Assembly: GCF_001468395.1 (NCBI RefSeq)
Contig: NZ_LNSG01000001.1
Coordinates: 496,001-560,000 of the forward strand
Direction of reading: 5' to 3'
DNA: 64,000 nucleotides
DNA from: Sphingopyxis sp. H073
Lineage (GTDB): Bacteria; Pseudomonadota; Alphaproteobacteria; Sphingomonadales; Sphingomonadaceae
Below, one piece after another: positions 34,607 to 42,851 of this stretch. The notes beneath the pieces are model-generated. The model saw only the letters and a list, made by a program, of their open reading frames with translations. It ran no database searches and had not been told where the DNA came from. Position 1 is the stretch's first letter. Every line of letters starts with the position of its first letter. The position numbers and the translations under genes were made by a program.

Positions 34607-34746
34607 ATATCCTCCCTGTCGCGCAGCGATGGGGAGGGGGACCGCGCCCGCAGGGCGTGGTGGAGGGGCCGCGACGTGGCGCCATGAGCCCCTCCGTCAG
34701 CGCTCCGCGCTGCCACCTCCCCATGGCTCCGCCACAGGGAGGATAT
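34607..34746. repeat. 140-bp palindromic intergenic element
   Basis: Perfect 13-bp terminal inverted repeats (ATATCCTCCCTGT at 34607-34619; reverse complement at 34734-34746) enclose further complementary blocks (GATGGGGAGG near 34628 with CCTCCCCAT near 34715, GGAGGGGC near 34672 with GCCCCTCC near 34688) and small inner hairpins (CGCCCGCAGGGCG). The whole could fold as a cruciform or a long branched RNA hairpin. It resembles an intergenic repeat I recall as dispersed in sphingomonad genomes. It encodes no protein. Confidence 0.8.
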
Positions 34747-34760
34747 TGTGATTGGCAAGG

Positions 34761-35492
34761 TCATCCCCGCGCCTCGTCCATCAGGCCGCGCATCCGCTGG
34801 ATCGCATGCTCGAGGCCGGTAAATATGGCCTCGCCGATCAGATAATGGCCGATGTTGAGTTCGGCGAGTTGGGGAATTGCGGCGATCGGGACCACATTGT
34901 CATAGGTCAGGCCATGCCCTGCGTGCGGCTCGATGCCGTTCTTCCACGCGAGCGCCGCGGCGTCGGCGATGCGGCGGAGTTCGGCGGCGCGTTCCTCGCC
35001 CTCGACATGCGCGTAGCGGCCGGTGTGGAATTCGACGACGGGCGCCTTCAGCCGCATCGCAGCCTCGATCTGGCGCGGGTCGGGTTCGATGAACAGGCTG
35101 ACGCGGATGCCCGCATCATTGAGGCGTGCCACAATCGGTGCGAGGTGATTGTGCTGGCCTGCCGCGTCGAGCCCGCCCTCGGTCGTGCGTTCCTCGCGCT
35201 TTTCGGGCACGATGCACGCGGCGTGCGGCATATGGCGCAGCGCGATCTCCAGCATCTCGTCGGTCGCCGCCATCTCGAGATTGAGCGGCAGGTCGGTCGC
35301 GGCCTGGATGCGCGCGAGGTCGGCGTCGCGGATGTGGCGCCGGTCCTCGCGAAGATGCGCGGTGATGCCGTCGCCGCCGAACGCCGCGACGATCTCCGCC
35401 GCACGCACCGGATCGGGATGGTCGCCGCCGCGCGCGTTGCGGATCGTCGCCACATGGTCGATGTTGACACCGAGCCGCAGCTTTGAGGGCAT
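34761..35492 (-). CDS. pdxJ: Pyridoxine 5'-phosphate synthase
   Basis: Condenses 1-deoxyxylulose 5-phosphate with 3-amino-2-oxopropyl phosphate to give pyridoxine phosphate. The 243 residues carry the PdxJ signatures [59 protein letters not shown] and [13 protein letters not shown] at 35492 is favoured; an in-frame TTG at 35501 would overlap the pyrE stop as TTGA. It lies 5 bases after pyrE. Confidence 0.96.
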   Translation of the reverse strand: MPSKLRLGVNIDHVATIRNARGGDHPDPVRAAEIVAAFGGDGITAHLREDRRHIRDADLARIQAATDLPLNLEMAATDEMLEIALRHMPHAACIVPEKREERTTEGGLDAAGQHNHLAPIVARLNDAGIRVSLFIEPDPRQIEAAMRLKAPVVEFHTGRYAHVEGEERAAELRRIADAAALAWKNGIEPHAGHGLTYDNVVPIAAIPQLAELNIGHYLIGEAIFTGLEHAIQRMRGLMDEARG

Positions 35493-35497
35493 GACGC

Positions 35498-36085
35498 TCA
35501 AGCCGCCGCGCTCCGGCTCCCCGGCTTCACCGCCTGCGTGCCCGCCAGTTCGGGCGGCAGTTCGTTGGGGGCATAGGTCGGGAAATTGATCGCGACGAGC
35601 GGAAAGAAAGGGACGCCGAGGTCGACGCTGCCCGCCGAGCGATCGACGAGCGCCGCTTCGGCGACGACCTCGCCGCCCGCCGCGCGGACCGCCTCCATCG
35701 CCTCGCGCGACGACAGGCCGGTGGTGACGACATCCTCGACCATCAGCACTTTCGCGTCCTTGTCGATCGCGAAGCCGCGGCGCAGCTCGAAGGTGCCGGT
35801 CGGACGCTCGACGAAAATCGCGGGCTTTCCAAGCGCGCGGCCCATTTCATGTCCGATGATCACTCCGCCCATCGCGGGCGAGACGACGACGTCGATCGCC
35901 TGCCGCAGGTCGCGCGGCAGCTTGGCGGCAAGCGCGGTCGCAAGCCGTCCGGCGCGCGCCGTGTCCATCAGCACGCGCGCGCACTGGAGATAATATTCGC
36001 TGTGGCGGCCAGAGGAGAGCAGAAAATGTCCCTGCAGCAGCGCGTCGGCGGCGCGGAACTCGGCCAGGATTTCATCATCGGTCAT
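35498..36085 (-). CDS. pyrE: Orotate phosphoribosyltransferase
   Basis: Makes OMP from orotate and PRPP in pyrimidine synthesis. The 195 residues include the PRPP-binding motif [14 protein letters not shown], the substrate loop region [12 protein letters not shown], and the N-terminal [19 protein letters not shown]. First gene of the pyrE-pdxJ-acpS-lepB-permease unit, divergent from the oxidase cluster; an 18-bp perfect palindrome lies 28 bases upstream. Confidence 0.95.
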   Translation of the reverse strand: MTDDEILAEFRAADALLQGHFLLSSGRHSEYYLQCARVLMDTARAGRLATALAAKLPRDLRQAIDVVVSPAMGGVIIGHEMGRALGKPAIFVERPTGTFELRRGFAIDKDAKVLMVEDVVTTGLSSREAMEAVRAAGGEVVAEAALVDRSAGSVDLGVPFFPLVAINFPTYAPNELPPELAGTQAVKPGSRSAAA

Positions 36086-36112
36086 GGGAGAATGGGTCTT
36101 TTGTTCCTGTCA

Positions 36113-36130
36113 TCGCCCCGATCGGGGCGA
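36113..36130. promoter_or_regulatory. 18-bp perfect palindrome between pyrE and ctaC
   Basis: TCGCCCCGATCGGGGCGA is fully self-complementary and lies 28 bases upstream of the pyrE start and 52 bases from the -35 box of the putative ctaC promoter. It could be an operator or, in pyrE mRNA, a leader hairpin. No regulator is assigned. Confidence 0.45.
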
Positions 36131-36181
36131 CTGGGTTTCGGCAGCGAAAATTTGCCTGCCGTAAAATAGTGTTAGAGATGC

Positions 36182-36210
36182 TTGAGGCAAGCGGCAAGCG
36201 GGGTTATAGC
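36182..36210 (+). promoter_or_regulatory. Candidate sigma-70 promoter for the cytochrome oxidase cluster
   Basis: TTGAGG (36182-36187), a 17-base spacer and TATAGC (36205-36210), each matching consensus in four or more positions. The implied leader of ctaC is about 100 nt. Confidence 0.6.
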
Positions 36211-36319
36211 GCCCGCGAGATTCAGCCTTGGGGACGGCTGCCGCGACGCGTGTCCGGCGACCCGGACAAAGGGGTTGGGGCATCGAAAAGAACAACAGGC
36301 AACGGGCGGCACAATTCTT

Positions 36320-37432
36320 ATGAAGAGCTTGAAAACCCTTGTAATCAAAGGCGCAATCGCAGCGGCTTTGTCGCTCGGCGCGGTGGGCACCGCGCATGCG
36401 ACGGCTCCTGCGGCGGTACCTGTCGCCGCGCCTGCGGCGACTCCGGCACCGGCGGCGCCCGATACGGCCGCGCCGACCGCCGCCCCGGCTGCGGCCGACG
36501 CCGCGAAAGCGGCCGTGCCGGCGGGCGATGCGACCTATGTTCCGATGAAACCGACCCCCGGGATCGGCCAGCCGGTCGACGGGGGCGTCAATTTCCAGCC
36601 GCAGGTCACCCCGATCGGTGAGCAGGCCTACTGGTTCAACCATGTGATCCTGCTGCCCGTGATCACGGTGATCTCGCTCTTCGTTCTCGGCTTGTTGCTC
36701 TGGGTTGTCGCGCGCTACCGCGCCAAGGCGAACCCGGTGCCGTCGAAAACCACCCACAATACGTTCATCGAAGTGATCTGGACCGCGATCCCGGTGCTGA
36801 TCCTCGCGGTGATCGCCGTCCCGTCGATCCGCCTGCTCGCGGCCCAGTACGAACCGCCGAAGAAGGACGCGCTGACGATCAAGGTCACCGGTTATCAATG
36901 GTATTGGGGCTATGCCTATCCCGACCAGGGCATCGGCGAATATGTCTCGAAGATCCTGCCCGAAGACAAGGCAAAGGCTGCGGGCGAGCCCTATCACCTC
37001 GCCGTCGACAACCGCATGGTCGTTCCCGTGGGCCGTCAGGTCAAGCTGATCATCACCGGCGCCGACGTGATCCACAGCTTCGCGGTTCCGGCCTTCTGGA
37101 CCAAGATGGACGCGGTCCCCGGCCGCGCCAACGAAACGACCTTCACCCCGACCAAGGTCGGTGTCTATTACGGCCAGTGTTCGGAGCTTTGCGGCGTCGA
37201 CCACGGCTACATGCCGATCGCGGTCGAAGTGCTGCCGGTCGACAAGTGGGAAGCCTGGGTTCGCTCGAAGGGCGGCAACCCCAATCCGGCGCCCGCGGCT
37301 CCGGCCGCTGCGGCGCCCGCCGCACCTGCGGCCGCTGCCGCACCCGCAACGTCGGCAGCAGTTCCCGCTGCAACCGCACCCGAAGCAGCGCCGGCTGCGG
37401 CTCCCGCCGCTGCTCCGGCCGCAAAGAAATAA
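36320..37432 (+). CDS. ctaC: Cytochrome c oxidase subunit II
   Basis: Accepts electrons from cytochrome c through the CuA centre of the aa3-type oxidase. The 370-residue precursor has a signal peptide (to about residue 26, ending THAHAT-like AHA), an Ala/Pro-rich spacer, two membrane helices (about 107-130, 150-172) and a periplasmic cupredoxin domain. CuA ligands are present: His252 (HSFAVPAFW), Cys287, Cys291, His295 and Met298 (CSELCGVDHGYM). Both ends are extended by low-complexity Ala/Pro: about 40 residues before the first helix and about 45 after the CuA domain. ATG at 36320 begins the signal peptide. Confidence 0.96.
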   Translation: MKSLKTLVIKGAIAAALSLGAVGTAHATAPAAVPVAAPAATPAPAAPDTAAPTAAPAAADAAKAAVPAGDATYVPMKPTPGIGQPVDGGVNFQPQVTPIGEQAYWFNHVILLPVITVISLFVLGLLLWVVARYRAKANPVPSKTTHNTFIEVIWTAIPVLILAVIAVPSIRLLAAQYEPPKKDALTIKVTGYQWYWGYAYPDQGIGEYVSKILPEDKAKAAGEPYHLAVDNRMVVPVGRQVKLIITGADVIHSFAVPAFWTKMDAVPGRANETTFTPTKVGVYYGQCSELCGVDHGYMPIAVEVLPVDKWEAWVRSKGGNPNPAPAAPAAAAPAAPAAAAAPATSAAVPAATAPEAAPAAAPAAAPAAKK

Positions 37433-37449
37433 GTTAAGGGGTCCGACAG

Positions 37450-39129
37450 ATGACCGATATCGCAGCGACTGCACCCGCGCACGGCGCCGAACACGCTCAT
37501 GCCCACGCGCACGATCACGACCATGACACGCCGGGCTTTTTCGTCCGCTGGTTCATGTCGACGAACCATAAGGACATCGGCACCCTCTACCTGATCTTCG
37601 CGATCGTCGCGGGGATCGTCGGCGGTGTGATTTCGGGCATGATGCGCCTTGAACTGGCCGAACCCGGCATCCAGTATCTGCCCGGCTGGGCGTCGATGCT
37701 GGGCAGCGGCGCCGACGAGGTCGCGGGCAAGCATCTGTGGAACGTGCTGATCACCGCGCACGGCCTGATCATGGTCTTCTTCATGGTGATGCCCGCGATG
37801 ATCGGCGGCTTCGGCAACTGGTTCGTGCCGCTCATGATCGGCGCGCCCGACATGGCGTTCCCGCGCATGAACAATGTCAGCTTCTGGCTCACCGCGGTCG
37901 CGTTCGTGATGCTGGTGGGGTCGAGCTTCGTGCCCGGCGGCAGCGGCCACGGCGCCGGCACCGGCTGGACGGTCTATGCGCCGCTCTCGACCAGCGGGTC
38001 GGCAGGGCCGGCGGTCGATATGGCGATTTTCTCGCTGCACCTCGCCGGCGCGGCGTCGATCTTGGGGGCGATCAACTTCATCACCACCATCTTCAACATG
38101 CGCGCGCCGGGCATGACGCTGCACAAGATGCCGCTGTTCGTGTGGTCGGTGCTGGTCACCGCCTTCCTGCTGCTGCTCGCGCTGCCGGTTCTGGCGGCGG
38201 CGATCACCATGCTGCTGACCGACCGCAACTTCGGCACGACCTTCTATGATGCGACGGGCGGCGGCGATCCGGTGCTCTACCAGCATCTCTTCTGGTTCTT
38301 CGGCCATCCCGAAGTGTACATCATGATCCTGCCGGGCTTCGGCATCGTCAGCCAGATCATCTCGACCTTCAGCAAGAAGCCCGTCTTCGGCTATCTCGGC
38401 ATGGCCTATGCCATGGTCGCGATCGGCGTCGTCGGCTTCATCGTGTGGGCGCACCACATGTTCACCGTGGGCATGAGTGTGAACCTCAAGATGTATTTCA
38501 CCGCCGCGACGATGGTCATCGCGGTCCCGACCGGCATCAAGATCTTCAGCTGGATCGCCACCATGTGGGGCGGCTCGCTGAGCTTCAAGACCCCGATGGT
38601 CTGGGCGCTGGGCTTCATCTTCATGTTCACCGTGGGCGGCGTGACCGGCGTCGTGCTCGCCAACGGCGGCGTCGACACCAACCTGCACGACACCTACTAT
38701 GTCGTCGCTCACTTCCACTATGTGCTGTCGCTGGGCGCGGTCTTCTCGCTCTTCGCGGGCTTCTACTACTGGTTCCCGAAGATGTCGGGCCGGATGTACA
38801 ACGAGTTCCTCGGCCAGCTGCACTTCTGGGTGTTCTTCATCGGCGTCAACGTCATGTTCTTCCCCCAGCACTTCCTGGGCCAGCAGGGCATGCCGCGCCG
38901 CTACCCCGACTATGCGGAAGCCTATGCCTATTGGCACCACATCTCGTCGCTCGGCTATGTGATCATGGCCGTCGGCATGCTCTTCTTCTTCGTGAACATC
39001 CTCTGGTCGCTGTTCGCGGGCAAGCAGGCGGCCGACAATCCGTGGGGCGAAGGCGCGACGACGCTCGAATGGACGCTGTCGAGCCCGCCGCCGTTCCACC
39101 AGTTCAACGAACTGCCCCGGATCGCGTGA
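37450..39129 (+). CDS. ctaD: Cytochrome c oxidase subunit I
   Basis: Catalytic subunit with heme a and the heme a3-CuB centre; reduces oxygen and pumps protons. The 559 residues form 12 membrane helices. Ligand motifs are intact: [15 protein letters not shown] (heme a), [16 protein letters not shown] (CuB His and the cross-linked Tyr), WAHHMFTVG (CuB) and [12 protein letters not shown] (hemes). The N-terminus is unusually His-rich ([16 protein letters not shown], residues 11-26) ahead of [24 protein letters not shown] lies about 10 bases before ATG; ctaC ends 17 bases upstream. Confidence 0.98.
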   Translation: MTDIAATAPAHGAEHAHAHAHDHDHDTPGFFVRWFMSTNHKDIGTLYLIFAIVAGIVGGVISGMMRLELAEPGIQYLPGWASMLGSGADEVAGKHLWNVLITAHGLIMVFFMVMPAMIGGFGNWFVPLMIGAPDMAFPRMNNVSFWLTAVAFVMLVGSSFVPGGSGHGAGTGWTVYAPLSTSGSAGPAVDMAIFSLHLAGAASILGAINFITTIFNMRAPGMTLHKMPLFVWSVLVTAFLLLLALPVLAAAITMLLTDRNFGTTFYDATGGGDPVLYQHLFWFFGHPEVYIMILPGFGIVSQIISTFSKKPVFGYLGMAYAMVAIGVVGFIVWAHHMFTVGMSVNLKMYFTAATMVIAVPTGIKIFSWIATMWGGSLSFKTPMVWALGFIFMFTVGGVTGVVLANGGVDTNLHDTYYVVAHFHYVLSLGAVFSLFAGFYYWFPKMSGRMYNEFLGQLHFWVFFIGVNVMFFPQHFLGQQGMPRRYPDYAEAYAYWHHISSLGYVIMAVGMLFFFVNILWSLFAGKQAADNPWGEGATTLEWTLSSPPPFHQFNELPRIA

Positions 39130-39202
39130 CGTTTATCGCCTGACCAGCTTCGCCCTCTGCTGACATTCGGCAGGGGGCGTCGCCCGACAGGCCGGAGTAT
39201 GC

Positions 39203-40114
39203 ATGGCGCAGAGCCTGACCCACGGCGCAACGGCGCTACCCGCCGACTGGCGCGACCTGTTCGCGCTGACCAAGCCGCGCGTGATGTCGCTCGTCGTATT
39301 CACCGCGCTGTGCGGCCTGCTCGCGGCGCCGGGCAGCGTGCACCCGGTGCTCGCTTTCTCGTCGATCCTCGCGATCGCGCTGGGGGCAGGGGCGTCGGGC
39401 GCGCTCAACCAATGGTATGAGGCGGGTCTCGACGCCAAGATGAAGCGCACCGCCGGACGGCCGCTTCCCGCAGGGCGGCTCGATCCGCAGACGGCATTGC
39501 AGTTCGGGGTCGGGCTCGCCGCTTTCTCGGTCTTCCTGATGCTGTTCGCCGCCAACTGGCAGGCGGCTGTGCTGCTGACCGTCTCGATCCTCTTCTACGT
39601 CTTTGTCTATACGATGTGGCTGAAGCCGCGGACGCCGCAGAATATTGTTATCGGCGGCGCGGCGGGCGCCTTTCCGCCACTGATCGGCTGGGTCGCCGCA
39701 ACGGGCAGCGTCGCGCCGCTGCCGGTGCTGCTGTTCCTGCTCATCTTCCTCTGGACCCCGCCGCATTTCTGGGCGCTCGCGCTGTTCGTGCGCTCGGATT
39801 ATGCCGCCGCGGGCATTCCGATGATGCCGGTGGTTGCAGGTGAAACGTCGACGCGGCGCCAGATCCTGTTCTACGCGGTGATCATGGCTATCGGCGCGAT
39901 CGCGCCCTGGCCGCTCGGTTACGCCGGCGCGCTTTACGGCTGGACCGCCGCGCTCCTGTCGGCGGTCTTCGTCGCGCTCTCGGTGCAGGTCGGGACCCGC
40001 ACGACGGGCGAGGGCGATTTGATGCAGCCCGAAAAGCGCCTCTTCGCTTTCTCGATCGCCTATCTCTTCATTCTGTTCGGCGCGGTCGTCGCCGACCATT
40101 GGTTCCCGCTATGA
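39203..40114 (+). CDS. ctaB: Protoheme IX farnesyltransferase (heme O synthase)
   Basis: A UbiA-family prenyltransferase that makes heme O, the precursor of heme A. The 303 residues have about nine membrane helices and the aspartate-rich prenyl-diphosphate motif in [20 protein letters not shown], plus [25 protein letters not shown] precedes the ATG at 39203. Its stop overlaps the next start as ATGA. The 73-base spacer after ctaD contains a small GC hairpin (about 39150-39174) without a U-tract. Confidence 0.96.
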   Translation: MAQSLTHGATALPADWRDLFALTKPRVMSLVVFTALCGLLAAPGSVHPVLAFSSILAIALGAGASGALNQWYEAGLDAKMKRTAGRPLPAGRLDPQTALQFGVGLAAFSVFLMLFAANWQAAVLLTVSILFYVFVYTMWLKPRTPQNIVIGGAAGAFPPLIGWVAATGSVAPLPVLLFLLIFLWTPPHFWALALFVRSDYAAAGIPMMPVVAGETSTRRQILFYAVIMAIGAIAPWPLGYAGALYGWTAALLSAVFVALSVQVGTRTTGEGDLMQPEKRLFAFSIAYLFILFGAVVADHWFPL

Positions 40115-40281
40115 CCCCCCCCGACTTACCCGGCGAAACGCCTCCCGAACCACAGCCCTTCGACGAGGCCGAATATCGCCGCCGCCAGCGCAGCCGCGCG
40201 AACCTGATGGGCTGGCTGCTCGGCGGGCTCGCCTTCCTCTTCTTCTTCATCACCATCGCGCGCATGGTGGTGCCCAAATGA
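40111..40281 (+). CDS. CoxF-like small oxidase-cluster membrane protein
   Basis: A 56-residue protein with a Pro/Glu-rich N-terminus ([20 protein letters not shown]), a basic stretch (RRRQRSR) and one membrane helix ([19 protein letters not shown]). It is positioned as the small unassigned gene often found between ctaB and ctaG in alphaproteobacteria and usually called CoxF. The role in oxidase biogenesis is inferred from position alone. Its start overlaps ctaB by 4 bases and its end overlaps ctaG by 4 bases, so translation is coupled. Confidence 0.85.
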   Translation: MTPPDLPGETPPEPQPFDEAEYRRRQRSRANLMGWLLGGLAFLFFFITIARMVVPK

Positions 40282-40835
40282 AGACGATGTCGGCCAATGC
40301 GAAGACCGCCTCGCTCGCTGCTCTGCTCGCGGTCGCGATGGTCGGGCTGGGGTTCGCCGCGGTGCCGCTCTACAATCTCTTCTGCCGGGTGACCGGCTTC
40401 GGCGGCACGACGCAGCGTTACGATCCGGTCGCCGCGGCTGCCGAGCCGAAAATCCTCAGCGATACCATCTCGGTGCGCTTCGACGCGAATGTCTCGCCGA
40501 AGCTGCCGTGGAAATTCTATCCCGAGCATCCGACCGACACGGTCAGCATCGGCGCGCGCGACATGGCGATCTTCATCGCCGAGAACCAGTCGCCGCACGA
40601 GGTGGTCGGAACAGCCAGCTTCAACGTCACCCCCGACGCGGCGGGCAAATATTTCACCAAGATCCAGTGCTTCTGCTTCACCCAGCAGACCCTGAAAGCG
40701 GGTGAACAGATCCGGATGCCGGTGCTGTTCTTTGTCGATCCCAAGATCAAGGACGATCCCGACGCGCGCGACATTCAGGAAATCACGCTCAGCTATACCT
40801 TTCACCCTGTAGACGGGGGCAAAAAGGCGAGCTAA
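40278..40835 (+). CDS. ctaG: Cytochrome c oxidase assembly protein CtaG/Cox11
   Basis: Copper chaperone that delivers copper to the CuB site of subunit I. The 185 residues have one membrane anchor (about 10-30) followed by a periplasmic Ig-like domain; the copper-binding CFCF motif is present (IQCFCFTQQTL), as are GTASFNVTP and the VPLYNLFCRVTGFGG start of the domain. It overlaps the upstream gene by 4 bases. Confidence 0.96.
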   Translation: MKTMSANAKTASLAALLAVAMVGLGFAAVPLYNLFCRVTGFGGTTQRYDPVAAAAEPKILSDTISVRFDANVSPKLPWKFYPEHPTDTVSIGARDMAIFIAENQSPHEVVGTASFNVTPDAAGKYFTKIQCFCFTQQTLKAGEQIRMPVLFFVDPKIKDDPDARDIQEITLSYTFHPVDGGKKAS

Positions 40836-40916
40836 GGCCGCGATCAAAGAGTCTTACCAAGGACCGGCGGGCGGTTGGGGAATCGCCACGCTGGGGCAAA
40901 AAACGGGAACTGTGAC

Positions 40917-41792
40917 ATGGCCGGTGCCAAACATCATGACTATCACCTCGTAAATCCCAGCGTCTGGCCGCTCATCGGGTCGGTCGCCGCGCTGGTGATG
41001 TTCTTCGGCCTCGTGATGTTCATGCATGCCGACTATTTCGGCGGCGCGGGCAAATGGGTTCTCGGCCTCGGTATCATGGGCGTGATCGCCACCTTCTTCA
41101 GCTGGTGGTCGGACGTCATCAACGAAGCGCACGCCGGCGACCATACGCCGGTCGTTCAGCTCCACCTGCGCTACGGCATGATCCTGTTCATCGCGTCGGA
41201 AGTGATGTTCTTCGTCGGCTGGTTCTGGGCCTGGTTCGATTTCTCGCTCTTCCCGGTGCCGGTCGAGATCGTCGACGGGGCGGTCAGCAACCTGTTCGGG
41301 CAGGATGGCGCCGTGGCAGCCACGATCTGGCCGCCGAAGGGCATCCATGTCATCGACGCCTTCTCGCTGCCGCTGCTCAACACGCTGATCCTGCTCTGCT
41401 CGGGCACGACGATTACCTGGGCGCACCACGCACTGATCCACGGCGACCGCGAAGGCCTGAAGAAGGGCCTGTGGGCGACGATCATCCTCGGCCTCACCTT
41501 CAGCTGCATCCAGGCCTATGAATATGCCGAGGCGCCGTTCCCCTTCGGTACGATCAACTATACCTCGGCCTTCTTCATGGCGACCGGCTTCCACGGGTTC
41601 CACGTGCTGGTCGGGACGATCTTCCTGATCGTCTGCCTCGTCCGCGCCTACAAGGGCCACTTTACGCCGCAGCAGCATTTCGGGTTCGAAGCTGCCGCCT
41701 GGTACTGGCACTTCGTCGACGTCGTGTGGCTGTTCCTCTTCATCATTGTCTATGTCTGGGGCGGCTGGGGCGCGCCGGTCGCTGCACACTAA
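40917..41792 (+). CDS. ctaE: Cytochrome c oxidase subunit III
   Basis: A 291-residue membrane subunit with seven helices that stabilises the catalytic core. Typical motifs: HHDYHLVNPSVWPLIGS, EVMFFVGWFWAWFDFSLFP, WPPKGIHVIDAFSLPLLNT, AYEYAEAPF and AAWYWHFVDVVWLFLFI. ATG at 40917 is preceded by CGGGAAC. It lies 81 bases after ctaG, within the same unit. Confidence 0.97.
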   Translation: MAGAKHHDYHLVNPSVWPLIGSVAALVMFFGLVMFMHADYFGGAGKWVLGLGIMGVIATFFSWWSDVINEAHAGDHTPVVQLHLRYGMILFIASEVMFFVGWFWAWFDFSLFPVPVEIVDGAVSNLFGQDGAVAATIWPPKGIHVIDAFSLPLLNTLILLCSGTTITWAHHALIHGDREGLKKGLWATIILGLTFSCIQAYEYAEAPFPFGTINYTSAFFMATGFHGFHVLVGTIFLIVCLVRAYKGHFTPQQHFGFEAAAWYWHFVDVVWLFLFIIVYVWGGWGAPVAAH

Positions 41793-41793
41793 C

Positions 41794-42180
41794 TTGCCGC
41801 AGAACAATCAGACACCAAAGGGGCAGCCGCCGATCGCGCGCGCTGCCCTTTTTGGTCTCTGTCCGCAGTGCGGGGCGCAGACGCTGTTCGACGGGCCGGC
41901 GAAGTTCGCGCCGCATTGCCGCGTCTGTTCGCTCGATTTCCAGAGCTACAACGTCGGCGACGGCCCCGCAGCCTTCCTGACCTTGATCGTCGGCGCGTTA
42001 ATCGTTGTCGCGGCGCTGGTCGTCGATTTCGCGTTCGCGCCGCCGCTCTGGCTGCACATCATCCTCTGGGTCCCGCTAACAGTCGGTGCGGTGGTCTATG
42101 GTCTTCGCGTCGGCAAAGCCGCGCTGCTCGCCAGCGAGCATCAGCGCAAGGCGGCCGAAGGAAGGCTCAGCGATGACTGA
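41794..42180 (+). CDS. DUF983 zinc-ribbon membrane protein
   Basis: A small protein of unknown function commonly found beside cytochrome oxidase genes. About 128 residues: a zinc ribbon with CPQCGAQTLF and HCRVCSLDF, then YNVGDGPAAFLTLIVGAL and two membrane helices. No ATG fits after the ctaE stop; the TTG at 41794, one base past that stop, is the likely start although it has no clear ribosome-binding site. An ATG at 41746 inside ctaE is the alternative. Its stop overlaps the SURF1 gene by 8 bases. Confidence 0.88.
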   Translation: MPQNNQTPKGQPPIARAALFGLCPQCGAQTLFDGPAKFAPHCRVCSLDFQSYNVGDGPAAFLTLIVGALIVVAALVVDFAFAPPLWLHIILWVPLTVGAVVYGLRVGKAALLASEHQRKAAEGRLSDD

Positions 42181-42832
42181 GCCTGTGCCGTCGGCCGCCC
42201 CCCGGTCGTCCGGGCGCCGCTGGCCGCTGATTCCGACGATCTTCGTCCTGTGCGCGGTCGCGGTGATGATCGCGCTCGGCGTCTGGCAACTCCAGCGCAA
42301 GGCCGAGAAGGAGGCCCTGATCGCGCTCTATGAGCGCAACCGGGCGATGTCGGCGCTCGTGACCTACCCTGAGCTGCCGCCGGTTCCCGATGCGATGCTG
42401 TTCCGCAAATCGAGCGTCGTGTGCCTTGAAGTGGTGCGCTGGGACCAGCGCGGCGGCACCGATCGCATGGGAAAGTCCGGCATTCGTATGGTCGCCGATT
42501 GCCGTACCGGTGCCGAGGGGCCGGGCGTGCTTGTCGATGTCGGCATCGCGGACGACTTCATTCCGCCCAAATGGACGGGTGGCACGGTGCAGGGGACGAT
42601 CGTTCCGGGCCCCGAACAGCCGACGGTGGTCGAGCGGCTGATCGGCCGTGCGGTTCCGGCGCGCGCCATGCTCGTGGCCGACGCGCCGGTTGCCGGGCTC
42701 CGCGCCAGCGAGGTGCCGTCGGGTGCCGACGTACCCAACAATCATCTCGCCTATGCCGTGCAATGGTTCATTTTCGCGGCTGCGGCGCTGATAATCTACG
42801 CGCTTGCGGTGCGCCGCCGCTTGCAGCGGTGA
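42173..42832 (+). CDS. SURF1 family cytochrome oxidase assembly protein
   Basis: Assists insertion of heme A into subunit I. The 219 residues have a membrane helix at each end (about 19-38 and 193-212) and the SURF1 hallmarks GVWQLQRKAEKEALI near the first helix and NNHLAYAVQWFIFA at the second. The central motif is divergent and carries two cysteines (SSVVCLEV, VADCRTG), as in sphingomonad members. ATG at 42173 overlaps the DUF983 gene by 8 bases. Confidence 0.92.
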   Translation: MTEPVPSAAPRSSGRRWPLIPTIFVLCAVAVMIALGVWQLQRKAEKEALIALYERNRAMSALVTYPELPPVPDAMLFRKSSVVCLEVVRWDQRGGTDRMGKSGIRMVADCRTGAEGPGVLVDVGIADDFIPPKWTGGTVQGTIVPGPEQPTVVERLIGRAVPARAMLVADAPVAGLRASEVPSGADVPNNHLAYAVQWFIFAAAALIIYALAVRRRLQR

Positions 42833-42851
42833 CGGTGCGCCGTTAGGGCGC

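Noticed and set aside
37207..39099. A 630-codon antisense frame across ctaC and ctaD
   Set aside because: It is a shadow of two highly conserved oxidase genes; its His/Glu/Arg-rich translation has no family features.
39150..39174. GC hairpin between ctaD and ctaB as a terminator
   Set aside because: No U-tract follows, and the downstream ctaB-ctaG-ctaE genes are expected on the same transcript.
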